Source of the DNA: Mesostigma viride
Taxonomy: Eukaryota > Streptophyta > Mesostigmatophyceae > Mesostigmatales > Mesostigmataceae
DNA length: 64,000 nt
Assembly: GCA_009746045.1 (NCBI GenBank)
Contig: RPFO01000059.1
Coordinates: forward strand, 1,406,371-1,470,370
Direction of reading: 5' to 3'
The position numbers and the translations under genes are program-made. The notes under the pieces are model-generated. The model saw nothing but the letters and a program-made list of their open reading frames with translations, made no database searches and was not told the origin of the DNA. This document shows positions 31,540-52,369 of the stretch, piece after piece (position 1 is the stretch's first letter; every line of letters begins with the position of its first letter).

Positions 31540-31582
31540 TCATGGATTCTCCCAATATCTGGCCTGCGCTGGTTGTCTCCTT
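31540..31582 (+). mobile_element. 43-bp retroposon tag with 11-bp target duplication
   Basis: Contains TCTGGCCTGCGCTGGTTGTC, the 3' part of the SINE-like unit, ending at CTCCTT. Flanked by GAGATGACCAT at 31529-31539 and 31583-31593. The orientation is opposite to the tag at 31034. Confidence 0.7.
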
Positions 31583-32284
31583 GAGATGACCATGCATCAT
31601 TGTCGTCAGATCAGAAAGCAACAAACGTGAAAACGCTAGCGGCCCAATGACCATGCATCATGTGTACGATGGAGTCATCATACCCGTGCTTGCGTGTATA
31701 CACTTGCGTGCGTGTGTTGCCGCATAAGGTTCCGCGAGCATGCTTTGCTAGGTCGGCATACCTGGCATGCTCTCTGCAGCAGCAGTCTACTGATGAGTGA
31801 CGGGCAACATACTGATTAGCATGCATCAATACGTTGGTCAGTCAGTTATACCAAAACTTTAAACTTATTGGTTGGACTCTGACAGCCTTCGAAAGGGTTG
31901 TTTGCATGTCGATCCCACGCATGAAGATCAGAAATAAAATCTGAATACACGAAGACCGACGTAACATGACGACCAACAACTTATACATGCTTGCAATGCA
32001 TGCATGCCCTGCATAGATCAGATCGATCACACCTCACAGATCAGATCACATCTCATAAATACAATCAATGTCTCAGAGGAGATGGCTACCGGTAGAGCAC
32101 GTAAATTGATGGCTCAATAATAAGCCGATCCCATGCAAGCGCAGTTGGAACATTCCGGCCTGTGCGCATTAATTATTATACTTAACCCCTTAAACAGGTT
32201 CTCGATCCCGTTGCGATCGAGTCGTGCGGAGGACACGTAAATGAATGGATGGATATGGACGAATTACAATTCTACCGGTTCTAT

Positions 32285-32330
32285 TCTATCTATTAAATTA
32301 ATTTAAATTAAATTATAACATGACTCCGTT
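32285..32330 (-). mobile_element. LINE tail, minus orientation, split by the LINE at 32331
   Basis: An (AATTT)n-rich tail followed by ATAACATGACTCCGTT, the 3' end of a minus-strand LINE. It resumes at 33086 with GACTCCGTTGGGAGATCATG after the nested insertion. Confidence 0.75.
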
Positions 32331-33085
32331 TCCTGGGCCAAGCTCCGTTCGCTCAACACCTACTGGCGCTCGAAGGGCCTGGGCGAGCATCGCAAGCGCA
32401 TGCTCTTCACGGTCCTCGCCCTCACGGTGCTCTCGTATATGGCGCCGAGGCGTGGACACTCACACCCAAACTGGCAGCTAGGCTAGACGGCACGGTTTAC
32501 AGGATGCTCCGACAGGTCCTTAACGTAGGTTTTTCAGAGCGTCCGTCATCAGAGACTTTGTATCATGGCATGCCTCGTATTTCGGATGAGATTAGGCAGC
32601 GTAGGATAGCATTTGTAGGACACCTTGCTCGCACCAGCCAGGTCGACACCGCCCTTGGTCTGGCCGGCCCCCAGCGGCTTGGCCAGCCAGGGCGACACAT
32701 TCTGACCTGGCCTGGCCCCGAGGGCATTCCCAAAAGGGTAGGGAAACCTGTCACGAACTACACCCAGATGTTGCTGGACGACCTAGTGGTCCCAGCCCAG
32801 TTTGAGTACCGCATCCACTCTCTCTCCCGTCTTTGGACTGCCATGCAGGACAAGACGAGGTGGAAGAAGATTGTCAAGGCGCACACGCCCGACCCTGTGG
32901 GCAAGCCCCCTCCCCCCAAGAGGAGGAGGCGTTTTGATGAGTAGTGTAGTGACGATTTTCTAGACTAGATAGCTTAGCGTTAGGATAGTTCGATCACGCG
33001 GCTTCCCCCACCCCATCCATCCATCATGGAATATGTGCTACATGACCTCCCCACGGAGGCATGTTATAATTTAATTTAATTTTTA
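32331..33085 (+). pseudogene. 5'-truncated LINE copy (755 bp), C-terminal ORF2 and 3' UTR
   Basis: Begins inside the region after the reverse transcriptase (AKLRSLNTYWRS-type frame, LTVLSYMAPRRG with a shift). It gives an intact C-terminal frame from 32504 to the TAG at 32944 with GHLARTSQVDTALG and KRRRRFDE. The 3' UTR ends in CTCCCCACGGAGG and a (TTTAA)n tail. Flanked by an 11-base duplication, ATGACTCCGTT (32320-32330 and 33086-33096). The insertion target is the tail of another LINE on the minus strand. Confidence 0.85.
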
Positions 33086-33180
33086 ATGACTCCGTTGGGA
33101 GATCATGTAGCACGTATTTCCTTGCTTGATGGCCCATCCGGATGGGGGTGGGCAAAGCCTAGAAACCTAACTAAGATATA

Positions 33181-33212
33181 TCAAAGAGACAACCAGCGCA
33201 GGCCAGAAATCG
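33181..33212 (-). mobile_element. 32-bp retroposon tag with about 22-bp flanking duplication
   Basis: TCAAAGAGACAACCAGCGCA plus GGCCAGAAATCG lies between two copies of a 22-base sequence beginning CTAGAAACCTAACTAAG (33159-33180 and about 33213-33234). Confidence 0.65.
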
Positions 33213-33484
33213 GCTAGAAACCTAACTAAGATATATATCTCTAAACTAATACTTAATCCTATAGCTACTTAATCTTTAATCCTAGCTACTCTACCCAGCA
33301 AAGCGCCCCTTCCTCCTGGGGGGGGGGCTTGCCCGGCCACAGCCTGGGCAGGCGTGTGGGCCTGGACAATGGTCTGCCACCTCTTCTTGTTCTGCATAGC
33401 ATGTCAAACCGCCACCTACTCTGGGTGCACAAGGTGCACCTAGCTGCACCACGTACATGATGTATCATACTAGCTAAAAAAATA

Positions 33485-33720
33485 TGAATGAATGAATGAA
33501 CGAACGAATGAACGAACGAACGAACGAACGAACGAACGAACGAACGAACGAACGAACGAACGAACGAACGAACGAACGAACGAACGAACGAACGAACGAA
33601 CGAACGAACGAACGAACGAACGAACGAACGAACGAACGAACGAACGAACGAACGAACGAACGAACGAACGAACGAACGAACGAACGAATGAATGAATGAA
33701 TTCATGAATGAATGCGTGGA
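33485..33720. repeat. (GAAC)n tetranucleotide array with GAAT borders
   Basis: About 50 units of GAAC, bordered on both sides by GAAT units. The right border contains the palindrome ATGAATTCAT. The NERT and FVRS frames in it are artefacts. Confidence 0.95.
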
Positions 33721-33904
33721 TGGATGAATGAATTGAACGTGCGGGCAGCCCGGCGTCCGGATCCGATCACTGGGCGGACCGTCCCACGTAAGGAGGTGCC
33801 TACCGGGCTGAGTATAGCGGCCAGACTCTCATGGATCAATTGATCATAGTTGTATCCATGACGGTGCCAGCTATCCATGCATAACTAGCTATGAGGCTGC
33901 CAGC

Positions 33905-33975
33905 TACCATCAAAGCTACCATGGTCCGGATTCTTAATTCCAGATTTCTGGCATGCGCTGTTTGTCTCTTTGATA
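33905..33975 (+). mobile_element. SINE-like copy, 5'-truncated
   Basis: Contains CTACCATGGTCCGGATTCTT and ends GTTTGTCTCTTTGATA, matching the 3' half of the unit at 5717-5876. Confidence 0.65.
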
Positions 33976-34304
33976 GGTCTGCCCGTAGGCACATCTTGCA
34001 CAGCTCTTGCATGTCCGACTTAATTAGCTACTTCACCTTTACACAGATACGACCACTGTCAAATAATTTGGACGGACCGGGAAATTTGGCAAACACTGGA
34101 TCGAATTGGGGACCGCTGACATGGGGCCGCCCTCGCGGAGCCTACAGTACGTAGCACCAAGTACAGAATTACCAATCCCATGTACTCAAACGCGGCGTTG
34201 TGGTCAAGCAACGTCGGTGCGTATGAGCCGAACCGAGTACGTCACGGAGTACCCAAAGCAGGTTCATGAACAGTGCAAAATCATAATCTAGGCTTCCCTC
34301 AGGC

Positions 34305-34647
34305 ATCAGGCCTCAAGCCTCAGGCCCCTGGCCCCAGGCCCCAGGCCCTAGGCCCCAGGCCCCAGGCCCCAGGCCCCAGGCCCTAGGCCCCAGGCCCCAG
34401 GCCCCAGGCCCCAGGCCCCAGGCCCCAGGCCCCAAGCCCCAGGCCCCAGGCCCCAGGCCCCAGGCCCCAGGCCCCAGGCCCCAGGCCCCAGGCCCCAGGC
34501 CCCAGGCCCCAGGCCCCAGGCCCCAGGCCCCAGGCCCCAGGCCCCAGGCCCCAGGCCCCAGGCCCCAGGCCCCAGGCCCCAGGCCCCAGGCCCCAGGCCC
34601 CAGGCCCCAGGCCCCAGGCCCCAGGCCCCAGGCCCCAGGCCCCAGAC
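34305..34647. repeat. (AGGCCCC)n heptamer minisatellite
   Basis: About 48 nearly identical 7-base units with rare AGGCCCT or AAGCCCC variants. The complementary strand is G-rich. The GLGPGAW frame across it is an artefact. Confidence 0.95.
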
Positions 34648-35939
34648 CCTGTCTAAGTTGATTGCTCATGGGACCGGCATTTCAGCATGTCGGGCGGTAT
34701 AACTTTGGTGACAGAACACCATATTGCTAGCAAACCGTGCTGTGAACTGTGAGATCCAACGACCAATGCAGCAATTCATGGCACCCCGGCCGGGCAATGG
34801 CTAGCGCGTACCCAGTTTACCGCAAATGTCAATGTACTATGTAGACTGGCCAACCTACCTTTAACACGCGATGCCGCCTATTTCTGATGCCAAGTCGTTC
34901 CAGTTACCAGAAGGAGATAATAAGGCGGCCTCCGAAGGCCGCCGGGAGCTGGATTTATGGGCAGAATCCTCCGCGATTTCACGCATACAACTCCGCATGG
35001 CTTCCCAAGACAGATCGACTAGCGAGCTACCAGCGAGAGAATACAATCTCTCGAGCTATTGAGGCATCAAGATATTAAAAAGCTATGACAAGCAGACGCG
35101 CGTGTGTGATACCCAGTGGTCGCCCCATAAACCATCTGGAAGCTTTTCAGAGTGAAACTTCCAAGAAACTTTACTTCTAATAAGAAGATCCTTCATTGCT
35201 GCCTGCTAGGCATATCATTACCACATATCGGCATCAGGAAAGATAGTTAATTTTACTGATTGCCTGAGTACGCATAGCCTAGTATGCGTACGTGGATTCA
35301 TTAAAAAACTAGTTTGACCGTCCATTCAATTTGATCTGTGTGCAATTTTAGTAGGTAAGCTCCAGTCTGGATTAAATAACACAAATAATTCAATAATACC
35401 GCACACGTGCGGGTAAATGATTAGCTCAGAAGTACTCAAAAGAGCATGGCGCTCTGCTCTACTGCATTGCGCTGCGACAAAAACGAGATTGCGACCGGCT
35501 GAGACGAAGAACGAGCTTCTCGTTTGTGTGTCCAGCGAAGGACTACAGTAGCATATTATCCAGGAGTCGCGACACAAAAATGCGAGCAAACGCACCACAC
35601 GGATATTGACCCGGAACGCCGCGTCGCGAAAGCCTCAAGGTTAACACGTGGCAAAGCTCCAGACCTCAAATGTCAGACTGCTGCAGTTCGCACGTGCTGC
35701 CGGCCATAACTTTCACTCGCCTACTCGCGTTTACAATATCTCTTGGGGGGGGGGGGACTGGCAAGCGCGCAACTTGTCAAGGCATGGCAGCTGTGGCCGC
35801 GCACGCGACTGGTAAACATATGAAAGTGTTGAAGTAGCACAGACAATCTTCGACAGCTAGACAAGTTGCATTGCGCTGGTTGACAGCCAGGGTGAAGACG
35901 AGGACTTTTCGTAAGGCCGGACGTTTGTAATCGAGAGCC
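34648..35939. other. Gene-free region upstream of the 35940 gene
   Basis: AT-richer DNA with no supported frame or repeat apart from a G run at 35745-35758. It probably contains the promoter of the gene starting at 35940. Confidence 0.5.
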
Positions 35940-38730
35940 ATGGCAGCGCATGCTGTAATAAAACTAGGTATCTGTCGGCCAGACGCACCGTTCCGCCAGC
36001 TGCCGCGTGAATCGTCTAAGAAGTCTGTTGCAGGCCAAGTTTGCAAGGCTTTTGGCACTCCGTTGCTAGCGAAGACCCGCGTTCATCCCGTCCCATGGCG
36101 TGGTCGCGTTTATTCGAATTCGCATTCCAGAGTACCCGCAGGAAAGTGCTATGCCTCGGCGCATACGCAAGAATTGCGCGCTCTTGGGCCGCAGCTTATC
36201 CATATTTTTCAGGACGCGGTAGAGCCCGGTCCGTGCAGCCCAAACTTCTTGGAAGCCCTTATGCACAGCATGGAGGTGGTGCGCACGCATCCCCTATTTC
36301 TGGAGACGTATCTGCACGAATCCCTGCGGCTAGGCCACCTGTCGGAAGTCGAGCAGAAGCGAATGCAGGAGGAGGAGCCGGAGGCTCTGGATTACTCTTA
36401 TACGAGCATAACTCTCTTCAAGTAAGCTGCCCTGTGAAGCTGGTGCCGTTGACATATATGCTTGTGTTGTTCAAATTTTTGGCTTGGATTCGATGAACGG
36501 ACGGGACTGAACAACGTTAATGCAGCTATGCCCACTGTAAACATTATCCGTCTGCATATAGGGCCTGTTGTATAATCCATTGAAGAGGTTGTATCAAGTT
36601 GACAGGGGGACAAGCGTTTACCACTTCACCTCTTTGGAATGCTGGGCCACATCGTTGCCCATCCGTGCTACTTTTAGGCATTTAAACGTGCTGCCGAGAA
36701 CAGCTGTGGTGCACTGCGTGGCACATGTTAAGTTTTGTTACGGAGGCTTGTGTATGTCTCCCATTTGTCCCTGCCTACACTTGGTGGTTACTAGAGAGCT
36801 TGGCTTCTGCGTGGCTGTTCATGGAGTGTTCAGGAGCTACCTTGGGCCGCACTGTATGTCAATGACTGTACGTCAATGCTGAGCCGTGCTGCCAGCTGCC
36901 CTAATCCTCTGTGCGGCTCGGAGCCAGGCTTAATGCAGCAATGTGGCAGCTAAAGCAAGGTAGCCCAGCGGGATGACACATAGGCACGGTGATGTCAGCA
37001 TCACTAGAACATGCATCTCTGATGCGATGGCGGCAACACATGGCCCTGTGCTCACCTGTGCCGGCTGTGCACCTGGTTGCCCTGGCACAAGCATGTGCCG
37101 AGGTCTGTGCGTCGAGGTGTGGACCGTGTGGTTTTGCTGCCATGTGCTCCTCACATGATAGACTACAGCGGTGGTGTGGTGACAAACCACCAAGTTTAGA
37201 GAGAGATGTACACATCAGGGCCGATACACACTTGGATGTCAGGCTCTCACACATAGCAGGGGCATCGTGGCTGTCATTGGCATGCTAGCCGCTGCTTGGA
37301 ATTCTGGCCACTGCGAAAAGATGCTTCCACAGTTTTCTCCTTGCCACATTGGCTCCCATTGCCACATGGCCCCTAATTGGCACATCCCCCCACTTGACTT
37401 TCTCCCCCCGTCGGCACGTCACTCCCATCGGCACAACCCCCCCCCATTGGCCTGCAGGTCCCAGGAGGATGGTCAGGTGGCGTCACAGCTGTGGGACGAT
37501 GCGGAGCAGGTGACGGATGCGTGGGAGATCGTGCTGGGGGACAAGATGCGGCACGAGCCGCTCGTGTGCTCCGTCGCAGGGCTGATTCAGCCCACGGGTG
37601 GCGCCTCGGTGGGCCAGTATGCGGGCGTGGATCCCCACCAGCACCTGGTCGTGCTGGCGTCGCTGTCCCAGGACAACCCTGCGGGAGGCCGCGAGTGGCA
37701 GGAGTGGACGAATGCGGGCGATGTGGCGCAACTGCCAGGTGGGGTGTCCGCCAAGCAGATAATGTGCTCTGTGTGGTTAGGAAGGCGAGCATAGGCGACA
37801 CTAGAGACCTTTGTGCTGAAGAGGCTCTCGCGGGTGTGCTCTTCCGTTGCCTCGTGGTGTTGCTGACCTTTGACGTCGCCCTCATGGCTGCATGGATAAG
37901 TTGTCACAGCAATGGGAAGGGCTCGGCTTCTGCATGTGCCCACTGTTTTCTCTTGAGGCATTTCACTTATTTCAGAACGGATCTCGGCGTGACAGTTGCC
38001 AGCTCCATTCTATCCATTGGCTTATGCTACCTCCATGGTCTCCTTTTCGTCTTGGCCCGTTGGCGCTAAAGCTAACCCCTGCCTAGACCATCTCTCCATA
38101 ATGTTGATCGCCTGCACCATCTCTCCATAAAGCTACCCCCCTGCACCATCTCTCCACAAAGCTACCCCCTTGCACGATCTCTCCATAAAGCTAACCGCCT
38201 GCACCATCTCTCCACTACTTCCGTTCTTTTGTCTGGTACAAGCACGGGTTGGTAGAAGGCATTTCTCGCAAACGCTAGCTATCCTCATCCTCGCGCAATC
38301 TGTCCCTTATCCGCCCAATCTTATGTGCACCCCGCGCCTCTATTGGCGTATGGTGCATTGCGGCTGCTGCCGCGCACCTCTCCCCTTGGCTCAATCACTC
38401 GCAGGCTTCCAGTCGATGGGCGTGTACCGGCGTGACATCGGCGGCAGTGGCCGCGTGCAGTACGTCGCGCGCATCGTGCTCGACAAGGAACCGTACTATG
38501 GGTCGCAGCAACAGCAGGCCAGTCTGGTGGCCGCCGCCACCCGCGCGCTCCAGGGTGCCAACCAGGGGTGCACCGTAGTTCACGCGGATGCATTCCGTGT
38601 GCTGTTCCGAATCAACAGCGACTCGCCACCTGTCGGTGTGCTAATGGCCATGGCCGCCAAGAAGGATGAGGAGGCGGCGGCACAGCATGACGCGATGACG
38701 CTGGCAGAGAGGCTCGCGGATGCAGAGTGA
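35940..38730 (+). CDS. Unrecognised protein with possible organelle-targeting N-terminus (3 exons)
   Basis: Exons: 35940-36421, 37458-37738 and 38405-38730 (TGA). Donor and acceptor phases agree (2, then 1), giving about 362 residues. The first 75 residues are rich in Ala, Ser, Arg and Lys and poor in acidic residues (MAAHAVIKLGICRPD, RVYSNSHSRVPAGKCYASA), like a plastid or mitochondrial transit peptide. After that comes a soluble domain with HSMEVVRTHPLFLETYLHES, LWDDAEQVTDAWE, LVCSVAGLIQPTGG, GVYRRDIGGSGRVQYVARIV and a charged, alanine-rich helical C-terminus. I do not recognise the family. The consistent splicing and steady codon use support a real gene. Intron 2 contains a minisatellite. 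Confidence 0.7.
38072..38215. repeat. About 29-bp tandem repeat in intron 2 of the 35940 gene
   Basis: Five units with the core CTGCACCATCTCTCCATAAA and a variable GCTACCCC or GCTAACC spacer. Confidence 0.8.
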
Positions 38731-38943
38731 TATATTAACTCTGGAGATAGATTGTGATTGTGTATAAGTTGATGGACCAGGACGTATAATGAACAATATG
38801 ACAGACACAATGTGCGGCTTGTATATCCCGTGCAAGGCTTGACTGCCAATGTTGGTTTCTTCGACTTCGATGTGTTCTGAACAGGTGTTGTTTGTTTTTA
38901 AATTGGATTACATGTGACCAACCATGAGTTTATGTACAAATGT

Positions 38944-40187
38944 ATGCGTGTGGTGCGCACTTCTTACGGGACCACGCCCCCATGCCCTTTACAGAAGGGT
39001 GTGTGGCAGGGCTGCGTGCTGTCGCCCTACCTGTTCATTATTGTTGTCGAATACGTAATGATTCAGGCGCGCAAGCGATTTGCCCGCATCGTGGGCAGGG
39101 AACCAGGAGTGCAGGTTGCTAACAAATTCTGGCATGGCGGTGCGGACACGGAGATTCGGCTAGCAGACATCATTTACGCAGACGACACCACCCTCTTTGA
39201 GGACACTGAGCACGTGCAGACATGGCTTGACTGCCTGGCTCTCGAGGCCCGTGCAGTGGGGCTTGAGGTTAGCAAGAAGACAGAGGCCCTGGCGGTTGGG
39301 CTCACCAACCCAGCGCCGCCCCTCTATCTCCTAGACGGCTCTCGAGTCCTGTATCGGGACCGCGTTAAGCTGCTGGGCAGCCTGCTCCCTAGCTGCGAGG
39401 TGGATGTGGACCACCGCATCTCCCTCGCCTGGCACGCTTTACGCCAGTACCGGGCCCTATGGCGCAAGCCCCTGGGCAAGATCGAGAAACAGGACCTGTT
39501 CAAGGTCCTCGTCCTTCCTGTTCTCACGTATGGCGCCGAGACGTGGACCCTCACCGCCGACCTGGCCCGCAAGCTGGACGGCGCGGTCACCAGCATGCTG
39601 CGTTCCATTTTCAGAGTAGGATATGCTGCTCATGTCCGCAATGAGGACCTGTACCAGGGCATGCCCTATATCACCAGCACCATTAAGCAACGCCGCCTGC
39701 AGCTAGTAGGGCACCTAGCTCGCACCAACCAGGTAGACACCTCACGTGGCCCCCCCGCAGGACTGCGACCAGCCCAGCCTGGCCGGCACCTCCTGACGTG
39801 GGCTGGGCCCAGTGATGTTAGACGCCGCAAGGCCCGCACCTTCAAAGAACAGCTAGTAGAGGACATGGGGGCCTAGGCCTCTCCGTGATTTGGAAGAAGA
39901 TGATGGACAAGGCCAAGTGGGCCCAGGTCATAGAGGACAACGAGCCCCCCCCAGTGGGGAAGCGCCCGCGTGTGCAATCCCGCGGGAGGCACGCTAGATA
40001 GCTCCCCCTAGGGCAGCGTGCGGCTGCCTCGATAGATGATGTAGTTAGAATGTTGTTAGATAGATGTAGTATGTAGCCAATGTAGATAGATTAGACCGGT
40101 AGGAATGTGTGCACCCATCCATCCATTCATCGGGGTTAATGCTCCGTGACTCCCCAACGGGAGCACGAGTCTAATTAATTAATTAAT
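38944..40187 (+). pseudogene. 5'-truncated LINE copy (1.24 kb), second half of reverse transcriptase
   Basis: Flanked by a perfect 13-base duplication, TATGTACAAATGT (38931-38943 and 40188-40200). The frame open to 39876 encodes KGVWQGCVLSPYLFIIVVEY, LADIIYADDTTLFEDTE with the YADD catalytic motif, a thumb region (VLPVLTYGAETWTL) and IKQRRLQLVGHLARTNQVDT. A frameshift near 39870 separates the C-terminus. The 3' UTR ends in CTCCCCAACGGGAG and an (ATTA)n tail. The RT N-terminal half is missing, so it cannot act alone, but the copy looks recent. Confidence 0.9.
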
Positions 40188-40200
40188 TATGTACAAATGT

Positions 40201-41166
40201 CTGCTTACAAGTACATTTTGAAACCATCAACCGCGCATGGCGAGGAATTTTTTACTGTAAGCACTTTAAATATTTCCCAAGGTGCCGGCCTAGCTAGGTT
40301 AATGCCCTCTGAACTGGGCCCGTGGACGATTATCTTACACATTTTAGTTGAGTCGTGACTATACGGGCCTATCCGTCGATAACGATCGCGCATTCATGTG
40401 CTAATTAAAATACGTCATGCATGCAATGATGCCCTTCTTTAAATTATAATTACCTGAATTCATGACAGTGAGACAATCAGCGCAAGCCAGAAATACATAC
40501 ATGTGGAATAACAGCAACGGCTCCTTTCTGGAATATTGGTTCAGCAAGTATGTGCGCAAACCGCAATAGGATCGTATAGCAGATGAACATATCCAAATCA
40601 AATTCCATATTTTATGACCTGCGAGAACTGCAATTAAACAGCAAGAGAGCGCAGCCGTGAAATGGCTATACCGAGGGAATCTTCCAACGCTATAATCCGT
40701 CACAATGGCAAACTGCAAACAAAGCTTTATGGTAACGTAAGCTTTGCAACATGAAAAGTCTAAGTAGGGATTGCGCACGTCTTGAATGGACGGGAAGCAT
40801 ACACTGACCGAAAGCAGACATAACATATTGGTGTATGTTTAATGCAAAAAAAACTAACTCCTCTCATTGTCTTTTCTTCCCCGTTATCTACTACTTCTCG
40901 TGTAGGCTGCCCAAAGCTCCCATATCCACACACCACGCCTAGCTGCACCGCGCGCCGACACCAGGCCTATCTAACTTCAAGCCCTTCCTGATTGTCTCAT
41001 TCCCAAGCCACCTGACCTCGCAGGTAATACAATGATCGGATGAGCATCTTAGGCATTAGCTCAAGCAGTACCTTTTTATTCCGGCTTTTTCGTGCCGCAT
41101 CTCCTTGCGTTCTCATGCCCCCTCGTGAGTTCAACGTACGTAAACCATTATGATTAACCTAATCTA
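40201..41166. other. Gene-free region
   Basis: AT-rich DNA without a supported frame. A degenerate relative of the SINE-like terminus (GAGACAATCAGCGCAAGCCA) occurs near 40470. Confidence 0.5.
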
Positions 41167-41176
41167 TTTTCTATCC

Positions 41177-41603
41177 TTGGTCTGGCCGGCCCCCAGCGGC
41201 TTGGCCAGCCAGGACGGCACATTCTGACCTGGCCTGGCCCCAAGGACATTCCCAAAAAGGTAGGGAAACATGTCACGAACTACGTACAGATGTTGCTGGA
41301 TGACCTACTGGTCCCAGCCCAGTTTGAATACCGCATCCACTCTCTCTCCCTTCTTTGGACTGCCATGCAGAACAAGACGCGGTGGAAGAGGATTGTCAAG
41401 GCTCACACGCCCGACCCTGTGGGCAAACCACCTCCCCCCAAGCGGAGGAGGCGTTTTGATGAGTAGGGTAGTTAGGATTTTTCTAGACTAGCTAGATTCG
41501 AGTTAGGTTAGTTCGATTACGCGGCTCCTTCCATCCCAACCAACCATCAAGGAATATGTGCTGCATGATCTCCCAACGGAGGCATGTTATAATTTAATTT
41601 TAA
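41177..41603 (+). pseudogene. 5'-truncated LINE copy (427 bp), C-terminal ORF2 and 3' UTR
   Basis: About 90 percent identical by eye to 32655-33080. It encodes the last about 90 residues (YRIHSLSLLWTAMQNKTRW, KRRRRFDE, stop TAG near 41464) and ends in CTCCCAACGGAGG plus a (TTTAA)n tail. Flanked by the 10-base duplication TTTTCTATCC (41167-41176 and 41604-41613). Confidence 0.85.
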
Positions 41604-41613
41604 TTTTCTATCC

Positions 41614-50861
<9,248 letters not shown>

Positions 50862-51435
50862 TGAACACCCTGCGGCAATCTGCTATGCCAGGACAGAAAT
50901 GGAAAGGCATGGTGATATGAGCACATTATTGGTTGTCTCATTGACACTATTGGTGACCCTTGACGTATCTCTGAAGTTTGAGTACGTAATTGCGTGCCAA
51001 ATGTGCGGGGCCATGTGGCGAAGCACTATGCCGGTCATGCAATCGGCTTAAGGCGCTCCTGACTCTTTGTCCTTCACAAGATATATCCCTATATTATATT
51101 TCCTATATATATTTGTCATAAATAGGAGCCTCGCCATCCTAGCTACAATTGCAGTATTAGAGAATAGTTTATACTACCTGTTGAAACATATGTCAATCGG
51201 TGAAGAGTCGGGGGGATCAGAATATGTCAATCGGTGAAGAGTAGTGTGCCGATCCAGTTGGGGATTCGCAGAGCTCAATAATACAACTTGGATTGTTGAG
51301 TAGGTGCGCGTTTTCACTCTATACCAAATAGACAACCAGCAGGTGATATCCCTATATATTCTGATCAGATATCCCTATATATCACCAAGCTCTATCAACA
51401 GGTCGTGTCGATCCGGCCAGCTGGATCGTGTAGTC
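50862..51435. other. GET3B 3' flank, no gene
   Basis: Follows the GET3B stop. AT-rich, with a short direct duplication (ATGTCAATCGGTGAAGAGT near 51190 and 51224) and a degenerate retroposon terminus near 51325. No supported frame. Confidence 0.5.
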
Positions 51436-51535
51436 TCTATCAAGGAGACAACCAGCGCAGGCCAGAATCGGGAGAATCCGGACCATGGTAGCTCGAGCCT
51501 AGCTGCCGTTATCTTGCATCAGAGGTTGGTCGGCC
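51436..51535 (-). mobile_element. SINE-like copy, truncated
   Basis: Begins TATCAAGGAGACAACCAGCG and includes CCGGACCATGGTAGCTCGAG, as in the copies at 26018 and 5717. It ends soon after GCCGTTATCTTG. Confidence 0.65.
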
Positions 51536-51557
51536 CATGCATGCCATGCAACGTCTG

Positions 51558-52210
51558 CTAAGGTAGGCATCGCGGAGGCGGTCCTGGTGGAGGAGCTGCT
51601 TGCACACTTCAAGAAGCGAGGCGTTCGATCCCCACCAAAATTAACACGTAGTTGAAGAGTCTGTCGCGGGTGATCTTGTCGAAAAAACTGGGCTGGCTGG
51701 CGACAAAATCGAACACATCCCAGCTCGGTTCAGAAGGGCGACTGCTTTTGGGCTCGAGCGAGGTCGATGGCGAGGCGAGCCGGAGGGCCGGCCTGGCGCC
51801 GACCACCAGTGCGCGCCTGACTAGTGGTGCCGGCCGCTGCCTTCCGGGCCTGAGCTAGGGCGAAGCTGCAGACGTAGTTATTTCCGGGCTCAGGGCAGCC
51901 GCCAGGCTGCGTTGTGTAGAGGAGCGTTTGCTCGTCATAATATTGCGTGATAGCTTCAGGAAAATATATCAGCGTGTGCGTCTTAGATTTAAAGACGAAT
52001 CAATTATTTAATTAATTAGGAACATAACTCCGTTGGGAGTACATGTAGCACATATCCCTGAGAAGGGGCATATGGCTTCTAATACATTCCGGGCTACTTC
52101 CTGCAAGGGTGGGAATGTAAGGACACTTGCTCTAGGTGCGCCAGGGCACCTGCCGAAAGACGAAGCGATTGTGATAGGCGCGTCCAAATTTGGTGCCCAA
52201 ACATAAGTAA
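51558..52210 (-). pseudogene. LINE ORF1 5' fragment with leader, split by a 156-bp insertion
   Basis: Matches the first part of the ORF1 element at 14788-16798: the block for SYASLLE-type residues, the CAGGCTGCGTTG start region and the AAAGACGAAGCGATTGTGAT leader. It is full of stops. The leader is interrupted at 52000-52155. Confidence 0.75.
52000..52155 (-). mobile_element. 156-bp 5'-truncated LINE 3' end nested in an ORF1 leader
   Basis: Contains an (ATTA)n tail, AACATAACTCCGTTGGGAGT and the 3' UTR as at 14800-14950. Flanked by the 9-base duplication AAAGACGAA (51991-51999 and 52156-52164). Confidence 0.85.
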
Positions 52211-52369
52211 GTAAGTACTTTCGTGTCATGCGCATGGGCATGCCACGGAGTACTATGCTAATCTCATTAGAAAAATAACTACACGAAAGTTACAAATATC
52301 GCCTTCATCATGCCCCAACCATATTGTCGTTAGAGGGGGATATAATCCTAATCCGAGCTGTCCTCTACT

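Larger units (their letters stand above)
30856..32319. other. Gene-free region with small retroposon tags
   Basis: No supported reading frame. It contains a G-rich run (30953-31015), two tiny retroposon tags (31034-31054 and 31540-31582) and moderately AT-rich DNA towards the LINE at 32331. Confidence 0.5.

Noticed and set aside
31032-31586. A possible 555-bp inverted-repeat transposon with TCAAGGAGACAACCAGCGC ends
   Set aside because: Each end has its own target duplication (CAGAGAGAGTA and GAGATGACCAT), so these are two independent retroposon tags in opposite orientation.
33286-33705. Frames rich in NERT or FVRS repeats
   Set aside because: Artefacts of the GAAC array.
33179-33975. A possible 800-bp inverted-repeat element around the GAAC array
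   Set aside because: The left copy is flanked by its own 22-base direct repeat and there is no matching duplication outside the pair. Two separate insertions explain it.
34313-34669. A GLGPGAW repeat protein
   Set aside because: Translation of the AGGCCCC heptamer array, with no conserved flanks.
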